From positions 186,001 to 250,000 of the forward strand of contig NZ_KB907214.1 of assembly GCF_000381885.1 (NCBI RefSeq): 64,000 bases of DNA, in the 5' to 3' direction. The translations under genes were made by a program, and so were the position numbers. Source of the stretch: Actinomadura atramentaria DSM 43919 (GTDB lineage Bacteria > Actinomycetota > Actinomycetes > Streptosporangiales > Streptosporangiaceae). Positions 10,509 through 20,602 of the stretch are shown piece by piece; the stretch's first letter is position 1; every line of letters starts with the position of its first letter. The notes below the pieces were generated by a model. It worked only from the letters and a program-made list of their open reading frames with translations, was not told where the DNA came from and did not search any database.

Positions 10509-11203
10509 GCGATCGACTCCTCTCTGGCCATCGCCCGCAGCCGGGCCAGGGCCCGATGCTGCGCCACCCGTACCGCTCCCGCGGACATGCCCAGCACATT
10601 ACCGGTCTCCTCCGCCGACAATCCGGCGACCACGCGCAGCAGCACCAGCTCCCGCTGGTGCTCGGGGAGGCGCGTCAGCAGGTCCCGCGCGCGCTCCGCC
10701 TCGATGTAGCGGACCACCGTCTCCTCCGGGCCCGGCCGGTCGTCGGGGCCGTCGGGGAGGTCGGCGGTGGGCACGGCCGCGCGGACGGCGCTGCGCATGG
10801 CGTCGGCGATCTTGTGCGCGGCGATGCCGAAGACGAACGACGCGAACGGCCGTCCCATGTCGCGGTAGCGGGGCAGCGCCGACAGGACGGCGATGCAGAC
10901 CTCCTGGGCCACGTCGTCGGCGATGTGGTACTGGCCGGAGACGCGGCCGAGCCGCGCGCGGCAGTAGCGGACGACCATCGGCCGGACATGGCCGATCAGC
11001 GCCTCGACGGCCCCCGTGTCGCCCTCGACCGCGAGCCTGGTGAGGGCGCGCACGTCAGACTCGTCGGCGCGGTGCTCGGCGGCCGCGCGCAGCAGCCTCA
11101 CCCGTGCCGCGCCCCGGGGTGGCGGAGGTGCGGGCCCCCCCGAGGGGTCGGTGGCGCTCGTGGACGTGGTCCCGGCGATGGATCCCTCGGTCACACGAAG
11201 CAT
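10505..11203 (-). CDS. sigD: ECF RNA polymerase sigma factor, SigD/ShbA type
   Basis: 232 aa from ATG 11203; the frame is open further upstream but the extra residues look non-coding. Region 2 is visible as [39 protein letters not shown] and region 4 as [33 protein letters not shown] plus [17 protein letters not shown]. No anti-sigma-like extension is present. The gene overlaps rsdA by 4 nt, which ties expression of sigma and anti-sigma. The position beside guaB, the DUF5319 gene and groESL matches sigD of mycobacteria and, from memory, the ECF factor ShbA of Streptomyces that transcribes the principal sigma gene. Orthology is strongly suggested by context; the target genes here are not known. 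Confidence 0.9.
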   Translation of the reverse strand: MLRVTEGSIAGTTSTSATDPSGGPAPPPPRGAARVRLLRAAAEHRADESDVRALTRLAVEGDTGAVEALIGHVRPMVVRYCRARLGRVSGQYHIADDVAQEVCIAVLSALPRYRDMGRPFASFVFGIAAHKIADAMRSAVRAAVPTADLPDGPDDRPGPEETVVRYIEAERARDLLTRLPEHQRELVLLRVVAGLSAEETGNVLGMSAGAVRVAQHRALARLRAMAREESIA

Positions 11204-11336
11204 GATGCCCAGACGCGCTGGGCCTGTCTCCCCGCCTTCCGGCAACGGAATGGTCACAGTGCGCTCAAAAACGCAGAAAAACCACGCTTCGCATTCGACG
11301 CGGCGCACACGGTGCGGAACGGACCGCCCGAAACGG

Positions 11337-11371
11337 GACGGGGCTCCCACCCGAAAAGGGGGAGCCCCGTC
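11337..11371 (-). terminator. Terminator hairpin downstream of groEL
   Basis: Perfect 12-bp inverted repeat, arms 11337-11348 and 11360-11371 (GACGGGGCTCCC-type stem), 11-nt loop rich in A/C. It lies about 30 nt past the groEL stop and 134 nt before the sigD start, so it probably ends the groESL transcript. The T-tract is weak. Confidence 0.65.
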
Positions 11372-11401
11372 GAAAATCGGCCGGATGCGGTCAGTGCCGG
11401 A

Positions 11402-13063
<1,662 letters not shown>

Positions 13064-13071
13064 TCACGCCA

Positions 13072-13113
13072 GCCGCCCCGGGCGCGCCCCTGGCGGGACG
13101 GGTCCGGGGCGGC
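13072..13113 (-). other. Stem-loop between groES and groEL
   Basis: Perfect 10-bp arms GCCGCCCCGG (13072-13081) and CCGGGGCGGC (13104-13113) with a 22-nt loop in the groES-groEL gap. It may affect mRNA stability or the ratio of the two proteins; no T-tract follows, so it is not a typical terminator. Confidence 0.5.
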
Positions 13114-13133
13114 GGCGCGTCACGGCTCGGTGA

Positions 13134-13442
13134 CTACTTCTCGATGACCGCGAGGACGTCGCGGGCGGAGAGGACGAGGTACTCCTCGCCGTTGTACTTC
13201 ACCTCGGTGCCGCCGTACTTGCTGTAAAGCACGACCTCGCCGACCTTCACGTCGACCGGGACGCGCTCGCCCTTGTCGTCGACCCGGCCCGGGCCGACGG
13301 CGATGACGGTGCCCTCCTGGGGCTTCTCCTTGGCCGTGTCGGGAATGACCAGGCCCGACGCGGTGGTGGTCTCGGCTTCGAGCGGCTGGACGACGATGCG
13401 GTCCTCGAGCGGCTTCAGAACAACCTTGGTGGCGGTCGTCAC
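13134..13442 (-). CDS. groES: Co-chaperonin GroES (10 kDa)
   Basis: 102 aa from GTG 13442, preceded by GGGGAGG at a 7-nt distance; the open frame extends 21 codons further but without homology. It caps the GroEL ring through its mobile loop. The sequence [32 protein letters not shown] contains the ring-forming N-terminus and mobile loop, and [21 protein letters not shown] the typical C-terminal half. First gene of the groESL operon; the promoter and a CIRCE operator lie at 13552-13613. Confidence 0.97.
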   Translation of the reverse strand: MTTATKVVLKPLEDRIVVQPLEAETTTASGLVIPDTAKEKPQEGTVIAVGPGRVDDKGERVPVDVKVGEVVLYSKYGGTEVKYNGEEYLVLSARDVLAVIEK

Positions 13443-13551
13443 GATCTGACCTCCCCTTTGCTTTGTGGCAGCACGCGCTGCGACCTGTGACAGAGAGGCG
13501 ACCACGGACCGGCCTGCCGTCGCGGGTGTCAGACCGACCTTGTCGCTGTGC

Positions 13552-13578
13552 TTGGCACTCTACCGTGGAGAGTGCCAG
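13552..13578 (-). promoter_or_regulatory. CIRCE operator (HrcA-binding site)
   Basis: TTGGCACTC (13552-13560), 9-nt spacer, GAGTGCCAG (13570-13578). This matches the CIRCE consensus TTAGCACTC-N9-GAGTGCTAA at 16 of 18 arm positions. It lies just downstream of the groES -10 box, where HrcA binding would block transcription until heat shock. Confidence 0.93.
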
Positions 13579-13584
13579 TCATGG

Positions 13585-13613
13585 ACACTATGGGGTCGTC
13601 CCGGACCCGTCAA
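13585..13613 (-). promoter_or_regulatory. Promoter of groESL
   Basis: Minus strand: TTGACG (13613-13608), 17-nt spacer, TAGTGT (13590-13585). The CIRCE operator begins about 6 nt after the -10, covering the expected transcription start. The fit to a vegetative promoter is very good. Confidence 0.8.
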
Positions 13614-13707
13614 CATGGACACGGGGGTACGGGACGGCCCGCCGCGCGGCGCGTCCGGGCCGGTCAGCGGTGCGCCGCGCCCGGCCCGTGCCGCTACCGT
13701 CCACTCT

Positions 13708-14940
13708 ATGGACCTGCAGGGTTTCCGCGCCCTTCGCACCGCCGCCGGGGACGCCGCGCTCGCCGCCGCGGCTGACTCGGACCTGTCCGAGTCCGGCCTC
13801 CTCGCGACGGCCGCGCGGCTGCGCGCGCGCTTCCCCGCCGATCTCGCCGCCGCCGCGCTGACGCAGGCGCGGCTGCGCGAGCGGGCCCGCGCGAAGTTCG
13901 GCGCGGACGCGGCGCGGATGTTCTTCACCCCGGCCGGGTTGGAGCAGTCCACCCGCGCGCCGGTCGCGGCGCACCGCGCGCGGCGGTTCGCGGAACTGCC
14001 GGGGCGGGTGCTCGAACTCGGCTGCGGGATCGGCGCGGACCTGCTCGCGCGAGCCCGCGCGGGAACGCCCGGCACCGGCGTGGAGCGCGACGAGCTGACG
14101 GCCGAGGTCGCCCGAGCGAACCTGGACGCGTTCGGCGTCGCGGACCTCGCGGACGTCGTCACGGGTGACGCGACGCACGCGGACCCGGCCGGGTACGGCG
14201 CGGTGTTCGCCGACCCCGGCCGCCGGACCGCGCGCGGCCGTGTGTTCGACCCGCGCTCCTACGAGCCGCCGCTGGACGTCGTCCTGGAGCTCGCGGGCCG
14301 CGTCCCGGCCGCGTGCGTGAAGGTCGCGCCGGGGATTCCGCACGACGCCGTCCCGGCCGGGGCGGAGGCCGAGTGGATCTCGGTGGGCGGCGACGTGAAG
14401 GAGGCCGCGCTGTGGCTCGGCGCGCTCGCCGGGCCGGTCGCGCGCCGCGCGACGCTGCTGACCGGCGACGGGCCGGGCGCGACGCTCGTCCCCGATCCGG
14501 GGCTCGGCGAGCCGGAGATCCGGGACTTCGGGCGGTACCTGTACGAGCCGGACGGCGCGGTGATCCGCGCGGGGCTCGTCGCGGAGGTCGCGGCGCTGCT
14601 CGGCGGCGGGCTGGTCGATCCGCGCATCGCCTACATCGCCGCCGACGAGCCGCGCGGGACGCCGTTCGCGGCGGGCTACGAGGTCGAGGACGTCCTCCCG
14701 TTCTCCCTCAAGCGGCTCCGCGCCGAGCTGCGGCGGCGCGGCGTCGGCGCGCTGACGGTCAAGAAGCGCGGCTCGGCGGTGGACGTGGACCGGCTCCGCC
14801 GCGACCTCGGCTTCGCGCGCGGCGGCGCGAAGGGCGGCGCGGCGGCCACCGTCGTCCTCACCCGGGTCGGGGACGCGCCGTTCGCCCTCATCGCCCGGCC
14901 GCTCCCCCGCCCGGCCGCAGGACCCGCCCGGACGCCCTGA
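13708..14940 (+). CDS. Class I SAM-dependent methyltransferase (THUMP-like C-terminus)
   Basis: 410 aa from ATG 13708; earlier in-frame codons run into the groES promoter and are not used. After a ~95-residue helical N-terminal part (LRARFPADLAAAALTQARLRERA), a Rossmann methyltransferase fold starts with the SAM motif VLELGCGIGADLL, then a GVERDELTAEVARAN acidic-end motif and FADPGRR as the catalytic-loop equivalent. The C-terminal part (VEDVLPFSLKRLRAELRRRGVGALTVKKRG) resembles the THUMP-like domain attached to this conserved actinobacterial family. Substrate unknown, RNA being the best guess from the C-terminal domain. It is divergent from groES. Confidence 0.85.
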   Translation: MDLQGFRALRTAAGDAALAAAADSDLSESGLLATAARLRARFPADLAAAALTQARLRERARAKFGADAARMFFTPAGLEQSTRAPVAAHRARRFAELPGRVLELGCGIGADLLARARAGTPGTGVERDELTAEVARANLDAFGVADLADVVTGDATHADPAGYGAVFADPGRRTARGRVFDPRSYEPPLDVVLELAGRVPAACVKVAPGIPHDAVPAGAEAEWISVGGDVKEAALWLGALAGPVARRATLLTGDGPGATLVPDPGLGEPEIRDFGRYLYEPDGAVIRAGLVAEVAALLGGGLVDPRIAYIAADEPRGTPFAAGYEVEDVLPFSLKRLRAELRRRGVGALTVKKRGSAVDVDRLRRDLGFARGGAKGGAAATVVLTRVGDAPFALIARPLPRPAAGPARTP

Positions 14941-15509
14941 CCCGCACCCATCAAGCCCAAAGATCTTCGTCGCCGGGGAGTACGCCAAGCCGGACCGGGC
15001 GACGCGCCATGCCCGCGCAAACAGTTCCCGCATTCCGGTATCGCGACCGCCAGAAATGGCGATCGACCGGCCGCGGCGCGGGCCGGGGGGAATTCAAAGC
15101 GAATTCCATGCACGGGCCACGGAATCGGCGGCGGAACGTTCCGCGCGGCACTCAGGGAACGGCCCGGACGAATTCCCTTTCCGGCGTGAACGGGACGGCC
15201 CGGCCGGGCCGCCGCCGCGCCGCGGGACCGCCCCGCCGACCGGCAACTGCCGATGTCGCCGGACATGGCGGGCGCGCGGCGCGGTCCACACCGCCGCGAG
15301 CGCGCCGAACCACCGGCGACCGCCGCGAACCGGAGCCGTCCCGATCCACCGCCGATGCGGCCAGATTCCCGGCTCGTCGGCCTTTCCGCGCACTTGTTTC
15401 CGGCGCCGCCGACGCGGTCCGGCTCAAGATCCCGAAGCACTACAGTGAGCCGCCTCACGATTCATTGCCGGACGCCCTTTCACCGTCCCGGCGCACGAAG
15501 GAGCCTCGC
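14941..15509. other. Intergenic region with GGAAT-rich inverted repeats
   Basis: 569 bp without a supported gene. The right half is unusually rich in GGAAT/GAATTC words for this genome: a perfect repeat GGAATTC-AAAGC-GAATTCC at 15089-15107, GGAACGTTCC near 15137 and another GAATTCC near 15170. A -10-like TACAGT (15441-15446) lies 63 nt before the coiled-coil gene, with no clear -35. The region could be a multi-site regulatory area for that gene; small minus-strand frames across it show no family resemblance. Confidence 0.5.
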
Positions 15510-17165
15510 GTGGAAACGAATCAGCACTTCCTGCGGACAGGGGGTCAGCCGGTCTCGGACCGGATGCGGGAGCTGCTCGCCCGTGCGGCGCAGGACCACG
15601 TCTACGAACAGCGCTCGCAGGGCCAGGTGCTGGACGAGGTCCGGCAGCGGCTCGAGGGGATGGAATGGCTGCTGCGGGAGGTGCGCGAGCGCGAGCTGAC
15701 CGGGCTGACGGGGCAGCTCGACACCGTCCGGGGCCAGGTGGACACCGTCCGGGGGCAGGTGGCCGACCTGTCCGGCCGGACGCCGGACTGGGCGACGGGC
15801 CTCGCCGAGCACGTCACGTCGCACGTCGCGTCGATGGGCGAGCGGATGAAGCCGGTCGCGGAGCTGCCCGCGCTGTGGGCGGACGTCGGCGTGGTGGCCG
15901 AGCAGGTCGAGGACGGTCTCGGCCGCATCCAGACGGTGCTGGACGCGGCGCGGGAAATCAGCGAGGCGACCCGGCAGGCGTCGCAGCGCGTCACGGAGAT
16001 GACCAAGCGCCTCGACAAGCTGCAGGGCAGCATGGAGGCCGCGTCGGTCCGGTTCAACCGGCTCGACAAGTCCCTCGCGGACCTGGGCCACCGCAACGAC
16101 CGGCTGGAGCACTCGATCACCGGCGTCGCCACCCGCGTCGAGCGGTCGCTGGGCGACATGGCCGAGCGCGTCGAGCAGGGCCTCGACGCCGTGAACGGCC
16201 GCGTCGAGGGCGTCGGCGGGCGGCTGGACGGGCTCGACGGGCGGCTGAGCGGCCTCACCGGGAAGTTGGAGGGGATCGACGGCCGCTTCGAGCGCGTCGA
16301 CGACCGGCTGGAGGACGTCGCCGTCCGCGTCGACCGGCTCCCGGCCGTGCTGGAGATCGCGGACCTGCGCCGGACGCTGGCCGAGCTGGCGGCCCGCCCG
16401 GTGCTCGACCACGACGACCGGTTCGACGCGCTGGAGGAGCACCTCGCGGAGGCCGTCAACCCGCTGCTGGACGAGCTGCGCGCCCGCCCGGACCGCGACG
16501 AGGTCGAGGCGGCGCTGGCCCGCGTCGCGGAGGCGGCGGGCGGCGACGCGGCCGAGTTCGCCCGCCGGTTCTCCGCCCTCCACGACGAGGTCCGCGCGGG
16601 CGTCGAGGGCCTCCAGGAGGAGGTCGGACGCCGGGTGGACGGCGCGCTCGGGGACTTCACCGCCCGCGTGGAGCTGGTGTCGCGGCGCGTCGAGTCCGTC
16701 CACGCGGACGTCGCCGAACGCGTCGAGCGGCAGGTCGGCAAGCAGGTCGAGAAGCAGGTCGAGGCGGTGCGCGACGAGGTGGCGCGGCAGGTCGGCGGCG
16801 TGCGCGAGGACGTCTCGCGGCGGCTCGGCGACGCCCAGCACGACCTGGCCCGGCAGGTCGGCGGCCTGGTCGAGACCGTGACGCGGCAGGTCGGCGGCGT
16901 CCAGGACGAGGTCGCCAAGCGCGTCGACGGCGTGCAGGACGAGGTCGCGCGGCGCACCGAGGCGGTCCAGGCGGAGGTCGGCCGCCGCTTCGGGGACGTG
17001 CAGGACGAGGTCGGCCGCCGCGTCGAGGCGATCCACGGCGACGTCGCCAAGCAGGTCACGGCCGTCCACGAGGACGTCCTGAAGCGCCTCTCGACGCTGG
17101 AGGAGACGATGCTCGCGCTGGCCGAGGCGCTGCTGCGCCCGCGCCGCGACGGCAAGGAGCCGTGA
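15510..17165 (+). CDS. Long coiled-coil protein, function unknown
   Basis: 551 aa from GTG 15510, with AAGGAG 6 nt upstream. I do not recognise a named family. The N-terminal 60 residues (MRELLARAAQDHVYEQRSQG) are helical; from about residue 50 onward heptad-like patterns dominate, with repeated units such as DTVRGQVDTVRGQV, GRVEGVGGRLDGLDGRL and many copies of EVxRxVxxVxxEV (residues 390-530). It lacks a signal peptide or membrane helix. Such Val/Gln/Asp-rich repeated coiled coils resemble apolipoprotein-like or tail-fibre-like helical bundles, or DivIVA-like scaffolds; a structural, possibly cytoskeletal, role is an inference only. It appears to be a single-gene transcript. Confidence 0.75.
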   Translation: METNQHFLRTGGQPVSDRMRELLARAAQDHVYEQRSQGQVLDEVRQRLEGMEWLLREVRERELTGLTGQLDTVRGQVDTVRGQVADLSGRTPDWATGLAEHVTSHVASMGERMKPVAELPALWADVGVVAEQVEDGLGRIQTVLDAAREISEATRQASQRVTEMTKRLDKLQGSMEAASVRFNRLDKSLADLGHRNDRLEHSITGVATRVERSLGDMAERVEQGLDAVNGRVEGVGGRLDGLDGRLSGLTGKLEGIDGRFERVDDRLEDVAVRVDRLPAVLEIADLRRTLAELAARPVLDHDDRFDALEEHLAEAVNPLLDELRARPDRDEVEAALARVAEAAGGDAAEFARRFSALHDEVRAGVEGLQEEVGRRVDGALGDFTARVELVSRRVESVHADVAERVERQVGKQVEKQVEAVRDEVARQVGGVREDVSRRLGDAQHDLARQVGGLVETVTRQVGGVQDEVAKRVDGVQDEVARRTEAVQAEVGRRFGDVQDEVGRRVEAIHGDVAKQVTAVHEDVLKRLSTLEETMLALAEALLRPRRDGKEP

Positions 17166-17305
17166 CCCGCCGCCCGGTTCACCCCGGTTCCTCCGGATCA
17201 CTGCCCGCTGGCCCGGACTTCGTGACTCATTCACCGTGATGACGTGCGACGTGTGACGTTCCGTCTTCGCAAAATCACTCCCCATGCCCGCCGGAATCCG
17301 TTTTG

Positions 17306-18244
17306 ATGGATCTCGTGACCGACTCGGACGCGACCCGTCGCCCGCCCGGCCGGCGGACGCTGCGCTGGATCGAGGAGTGCTGCGGCCTGGGCTCCACGGT
17401 CCGGGGCATCCGCGCGCTGCCCGGCGGCGGCCACGCCAACCACGCGCTCGTCATCGAGAGCGGCTCCGGCGAGGTCGACAAGTACGTGCTGCGCCGCTGG
17501 GCGCCGCCCGCCGACGAGCGCGAGGCCCGGCTCGCGGCGGAGTACTCGCCCGAACGGGAGATCGCCGCGCTGACCCTGATGCGCGGCAACGAGGTCGCCG
17601 CGCCCGAACTCGTCGCGGCCGACCCGGCGGGCGTCTACGCCGAGGCGCCGTCGCTGCTGCTGCGCGAGCTGCCCGGCACCGCACTGCGCCCCACGCCGGG
17701 CGACCTGGCGGTCTTCCTGATCCAGGTGGCCGCCGCGCTGGTCCCGATCCACGCCGTGCGCGGCGCGGCGTCGATGCCGCCGTACATGCCGCTGGCCGGT
17801 CCGGAGCGGCCCGCGCCGCCGCGCTGCTCGGCCCGGCCGGACCTGTGGGAGCACGCGATGGACGTCGCGGCCGGGCCCGCGCCGACCGCGCCGCCGGTGT
17901 TCGTCCACCGTGACTACCAGCCCGACAACACGCTCTGGTCGTTCGGCGCGCTCAGCGGCGTCGTGGACTGGTCGGAGGCGTCCTGCGGCCCGGCCGCCGT
18001 GGACGTCGCGACGATGCGCGTCCACCTGGCGCTGCGCTACGGGCTGCCGGTCGCCGAACGGTTCCTGGCGGTGTACGACCAGGTGTCGGGCGGCTACGAC
18101 CACGACCCGCTGTGGGACGTCCGCGCCGTGGTCGACCTGCTGCCGGAACGCAACGGCCGCGTGCTCGACGAGGCGCAGGCGCGGCTCCACGAGGACTTCC
18201 TCAGCGCGGCGCTCGCCGAACTCGGCACCGCCGCCACGGGCTGA
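17306..18244 (+). CDS. APH-family phosphotransferase (aminoglycoside phosphotransferase fold)
   Basis: 312 aa from ATG 17306 (GTG 17315 is an alternative). The kinase-like fold shows a nucleotide loop LPGGGHANHALVIE (about 30-43), a basic strand KYVLRRW, the catalytic motif FVHRDYQPDNTLW and the metal-binding GVVDWSEAS. These place it in the APH/choline kinase superfamily. Residues between (HLALRYGLPVAERFLAVYDQVSGG) fit the helical substrate lobe. Many such actinobacterial proteins phosphorylate unknown small alcohols or confer drug resistance; nothing in the neighbourhood indicates the substrate. It is convergent with tsaD, with a palindromic element between them. Confidence 0.85.
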   Translation: MDLVTDSDATRRPPGRRTLRWIEECCGLGSTVRGIRALPGGGHANHALVIESGSGEVDKYVLRRWAPPADEREARLAAEYSPEREIAALTLMRGNEVAAPELVAADPAGVYAEAPSLLLRELPGTALRPTPGDLAVFLIQVAAALVPIHAVRGAASMPPYMPLAGPERPAPPRCSARPDLWEHAMDVAAGPAPTAPPVFVHRDYQPDNTLWSFGALSGVVDWSEASCGPAAVDVATMRVHLALRYGLPVAERFLAVYDQVSGGYDHDPLWDVRAVVDLLPERNGRVLDEAQARLHEDFLSAALAELGTAATG

Positions 18245-18265
18245 CGGAGCGGCCCCGGCCACGGC

Positions 18266-18332
18266 GCGCGTGCGTTGACCGCCGCCGGGGAATCCACGCC
18301 GACGGCGGAGCGCGAAGCGATGCCGCACTCGC
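18266..18332. repeat. REP-like palindromic element, copy A
   Basis: 67-bp imperfect palindrome between the convergent phosphotransferase gene and tsaD. Outer arms GCGCGTGCG (18266-18274) and CGCACTCGC (18324-18332) pair at 8 of 9 positions; an inner CCGCCG/CGGCGG pair is nested. Its right half, GCGAAGCGATGCCGCACTCGC, differs by one base from the right half of the element at 38030-38108. Confidence 0.65.
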
Positions 18333-18346
18333 CCAGGCGAGGCCGC

Positions 18347-19384
18347 TTACAGGGACACGACCTCGATCGGCAGGCTGGAGTCCGCCGGGAGGCTCAGCGC
18401 GGACGGCGCGATCCCCGCGCCGACCAGTTCCGCGCCGAGCGCCGCGACCATCGCGCCGTTGTCGGTGCAGAGCTTCGGACGCGGGATGCGCAGCCGCACC
18501 CCCGCCGCGTCGCAGCGCTCCTGCGCGAGCGCGCGCAGCCGCGAGTTCGCGGCGACGCCGCCGCCGATGACCAGGTCCCCGACGCCGTGGTCGCGGCAGA
18601 CCGCCAGCGCCTTGCGCGTGAGGACGTCCACGACGGCCTCCTGGAACGACGCGGCGACGTCCGCGACGGGCACCGCCTCGCCCGCGCGCTGCCGCGCCTC
18701 GACCCAGCGGGCGACGGCCGTCTTCAGCCCGGAGAACGAGAAGTCGTAGGTGCCGTCCGCGTACTTGCCGCGCGGGAACGCGATGGCGGCGGGGTCGCCC
18801 GCGCGGGCGGCGCGGTCGATGTGCGGGCCGCCGGGGAACCCGAGGTCCAGGACGCGCGCGACCTTGTCGAACGCCTCGCCCGCCGCGTCGTCCACGGTCG
18901 CGCCGAGGGACTGGACGTCCGACGCCACGTCCGGCACGAGCAGCAGCGACGAGTGCCCGCCCGACACCAGCAGCGCCACGCACGGCTTGGGCAGCTTCCC
19001 GTGTTCGAGCTGGTCGACGGCGACGTGCGCGGCGAGGTGGTGGACGCCGTACAGCGGCCGGCCGAGCGACAGCGCGTACGCCTTCGCGGCGGCGACGCCG
19101 ACCATGAGCGCGCCGGGCAGGCCGGGCCCGGCGGTGACGGCGAACGCGTCCACGTCGGCGAACGTCAGGCCCGCCTCGGCCAGCGCCCGCTCGACGGTCG
19201 GCGTCATCGCCTCCAGGTGCGCGCGGGACGCGACCTCCGGCACGACGCCCCCGAAGCGGGCGTGCTGCTCGACGCTGGACGCGATCGACTCGCCCAGCAG
19301 CGTCGTGCCCCGGACGATCCCGACGCCGGTCTCGTCGCAGGACGTCTCGATGCCGAGCACGATCGGCTCGGAGTCGATGATCAT
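18347..19384 (-). CDS. tsaD: tRNA N6-adenosine threonylcarbamoyltransferase TsaD
   Basis: 345 aa from ATG 19384, which overlaps the rimI stop by one base (TGATG). It transfers threonylcarbamoyl to A37 of ANN-decoding tRNAs (t6A), in complex with TsaB and TsaE. Visible signatures: [16 protein letters not shown] at the N-terminus, metal-binding HHLAAH (about 115-120), the ASKHA-type loop [25 protein letters not shown], and the second metal site [12 protein letters not shown]. Length is typical (about 340 aa). Last gene of the tsaB-rimI-tsaD coupled set. Confidence 0.97.
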   Translation of the reverse strand: MIIDSEPIVLGIETSCDETGVGIVRGTTLLGESIASSVEQHARFGGVVPEVASRAHLEAMTPTVERALAEAGLTFADVDAFAVTAGPGLPGALMVGVAAAKAYALSLGRPLYGVHHLAAHVAVDQLEHGKLPKPCVALLVSGGHSSLLLVPDVASDVQSLGATVDDAAGEAFDKVARVLDLGFPGGPHIDRAARAGDPAAIAFPRGKYADGTYDFSFSGLKTAVARWVEARQRAGEAVPVADVAASFQEAVVDVLTRKALAVCRDHGVGDLVIGGGVAANSRLRALAQERCDAAGVRLRIPRPKLCTDNGAMVAALGAELVGAGIAPSALSLPADSSLPIEVVSL

Positions 19385-19878
19385 CAGCTCTCCCCCCGGG
19401 TGAAGCCGACCGGACCCCTGCGCTTCGGTCGGCGGCTCATCACGATCGCGTCCATGCCGGACGGCTGGTAGTAGCCCCGCCGCAGCCCGATCCGCTGGAA
19501 CCCGAACCGCTCGTACAGCCGCTGCGCGGCGGCGTTGTCGGCGCGGACCTCCAGGAACACGGCCTCGCTGGCGCGCCGGTCGGCCTCGGCGAGCAGCTCG
19601 GTGAGCAGCGCCGCGCCGAGGCCCGCGCCGCGCTGGTCGGCGCGGACGCCGATGGTCTGCACGTCCGCCTGGCCGCCCGCCGCCGCCAGGCCCGCGTAGC
19701 CGACGATCTCGCCGCCGGCCTCCGCGACCACGTAGTGGCGGGTGCGCGGCTGGTCGGCCAGCTCGTCGCGCAGCATCTGCTCCGACCACGCGTCGTCGGG
19801 GAACAGCCGCTCCTCCAGCGCGTGGACGGCGGGCAGGTCCGCGAGCGTCATCGTCCGCAGCACGACGGGACCGCTCAC
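19384..19878 (-). CDS. rimI: Ribosomal protein S18-alanine N-acetyltransferase (GNAT)
   Basis: 164 aa from GTG 19878, overlapping the tsaB stop by 4 nt (GTGA). GNAT fold: acetyl-CoA loop [22 protein letters not shown] and the C-terminal [29 protein letters not shown] with the invariant Asn and Tyr of RimI. Together with tsaB and tsaD it forms the standard actinobacterial order. By homology it acetylates the S18 N-terminus; broader N-alpha-acetyltransferase activity is reported in the family. Confidence 0.93.
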   Translation of the reverse strand: MSGPVVLRTMTLADLPAVHALEERLFPDDAWSEQMLRDELADQPRTRHYVVAEAGGEIVGYAGLAAAGGQADVQTIGVRADQRGAGLGAALLTELLAEADRRASEAVFLEVRADNAAAQRLYERFGFQRIGLRRGYYQPSGMDAIVMSRRPKRRGPVGFTRGES

Positions 19879-20561
19879 GCGGGCGTCACCTTCTTGCGCG
19901 GGCCGGGCGCGGCGGCGTCCGGGCGGCGCAGGTACAGCGGCTCGGGCGGCAGCAGCTCGGGACCGGGGCGGCCGGACAGCCGCGCCACGACCAGGTCCGC
20001 GAGAGCTGTCGCGGACGGGCGCAGCGGGTCGGGGGCCGCGCCGGAGCCGCCGAGGACGTCCGAGTACAGCACCGCGCCCTCCCCGATGACGGGCAGGTCG
20101 CCGGACACGCCGTCCAGCACGTCGGCGGCCGGGCCGACCGCCGGGCCCGTGACGCGGACGCCCGCCGCGGCGTACCGCGCCCAGTAGACCTCCTTGCGGC
20201 GCGCGTCGGTCGCGACCGCGAACGGCTCGGTGCGGCCCGACGCCCACGCGATGGCGTCCAGCGTGCAGACGCCGTGGACGGGGATCTGCAGCGCCTCGCC
20301 CAGCGACCGCGCGGTGACCAGCCCGACGCGCAGCCCGGTGTAGGGGCCGGGGCCGACGCCGACCGCGATGGCCGACAGGTCGGCGGGCGCCGCGCCCGCC
20401 TCGGCCAGGACGCCCTCCACGGCGGGCGTCAGCAGCTCGGTGTGGCGGCGGGCGTCCACGGCGTCGGCGGACGCGCGGGCGCGGACCGTCTCGCCGGGAA
20501 TCCACTCGTGGAGCGCTACGGTGACCGCCGCCGTCGCGGTGTCGAAAGCGAGAACCAGCAC
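19875..20561 (-). CDS. tsaB: tRNA threonylcarbamoyladenosine biosynthesis protein TsaB
   Basis: 228 aa from GTG 20561; there is no obvious Shine-Dalgarno sequence and the start was chosen because [15 protein letters not shown] follows at once, as in TsaB. An ASKHA-fold partner of TsaD that has lost catalytic metal ligands: [21 protein letters not shown] is the TsaB hallmark. The stop overlaps rimI by 4 nt, giving coupled translation through rimI into tsaD. Confidence 0.94.
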   Translation of the reverse strand: MLVLAFDTATAAVTVALHEWIPGETVRARASADAVDARRHTELLTPAVEGVLAEAGAAPADLSAIAVGVGPGPYTGLRVGLVTARSLGEALQIPVHGVCTLDAIAWASGRTEPFAVATDARRKEVYWARYAAAGVRVTGPAVGPAADVLDGVSGDLPVIGEGAVLYSDVLGGSGAAPDPLRPSATALADLVVARLSGRPGPELLPPEPLYLRRPDAAAPGPRKKVTPA

Positions 20562-20602
20562 GGACGCAGCGTAGTCCAGGACGCGCGCGCCGCCGCCCGG
20601 CG

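Noticed and set aside
13134-13505. Longer groES reading from 13505
   Set aside because: GTG 13442 has an excellent ribosome binding site and gives the family's normal N-terminus; the extra codons are leader sequence.
14951-15151. 66-aa minus-strand frame between the methyltransferase and coiled-coil genes
   Set aside because: No ribosome binding site of note and no family resemblance; kept only as part of the intergenic description.
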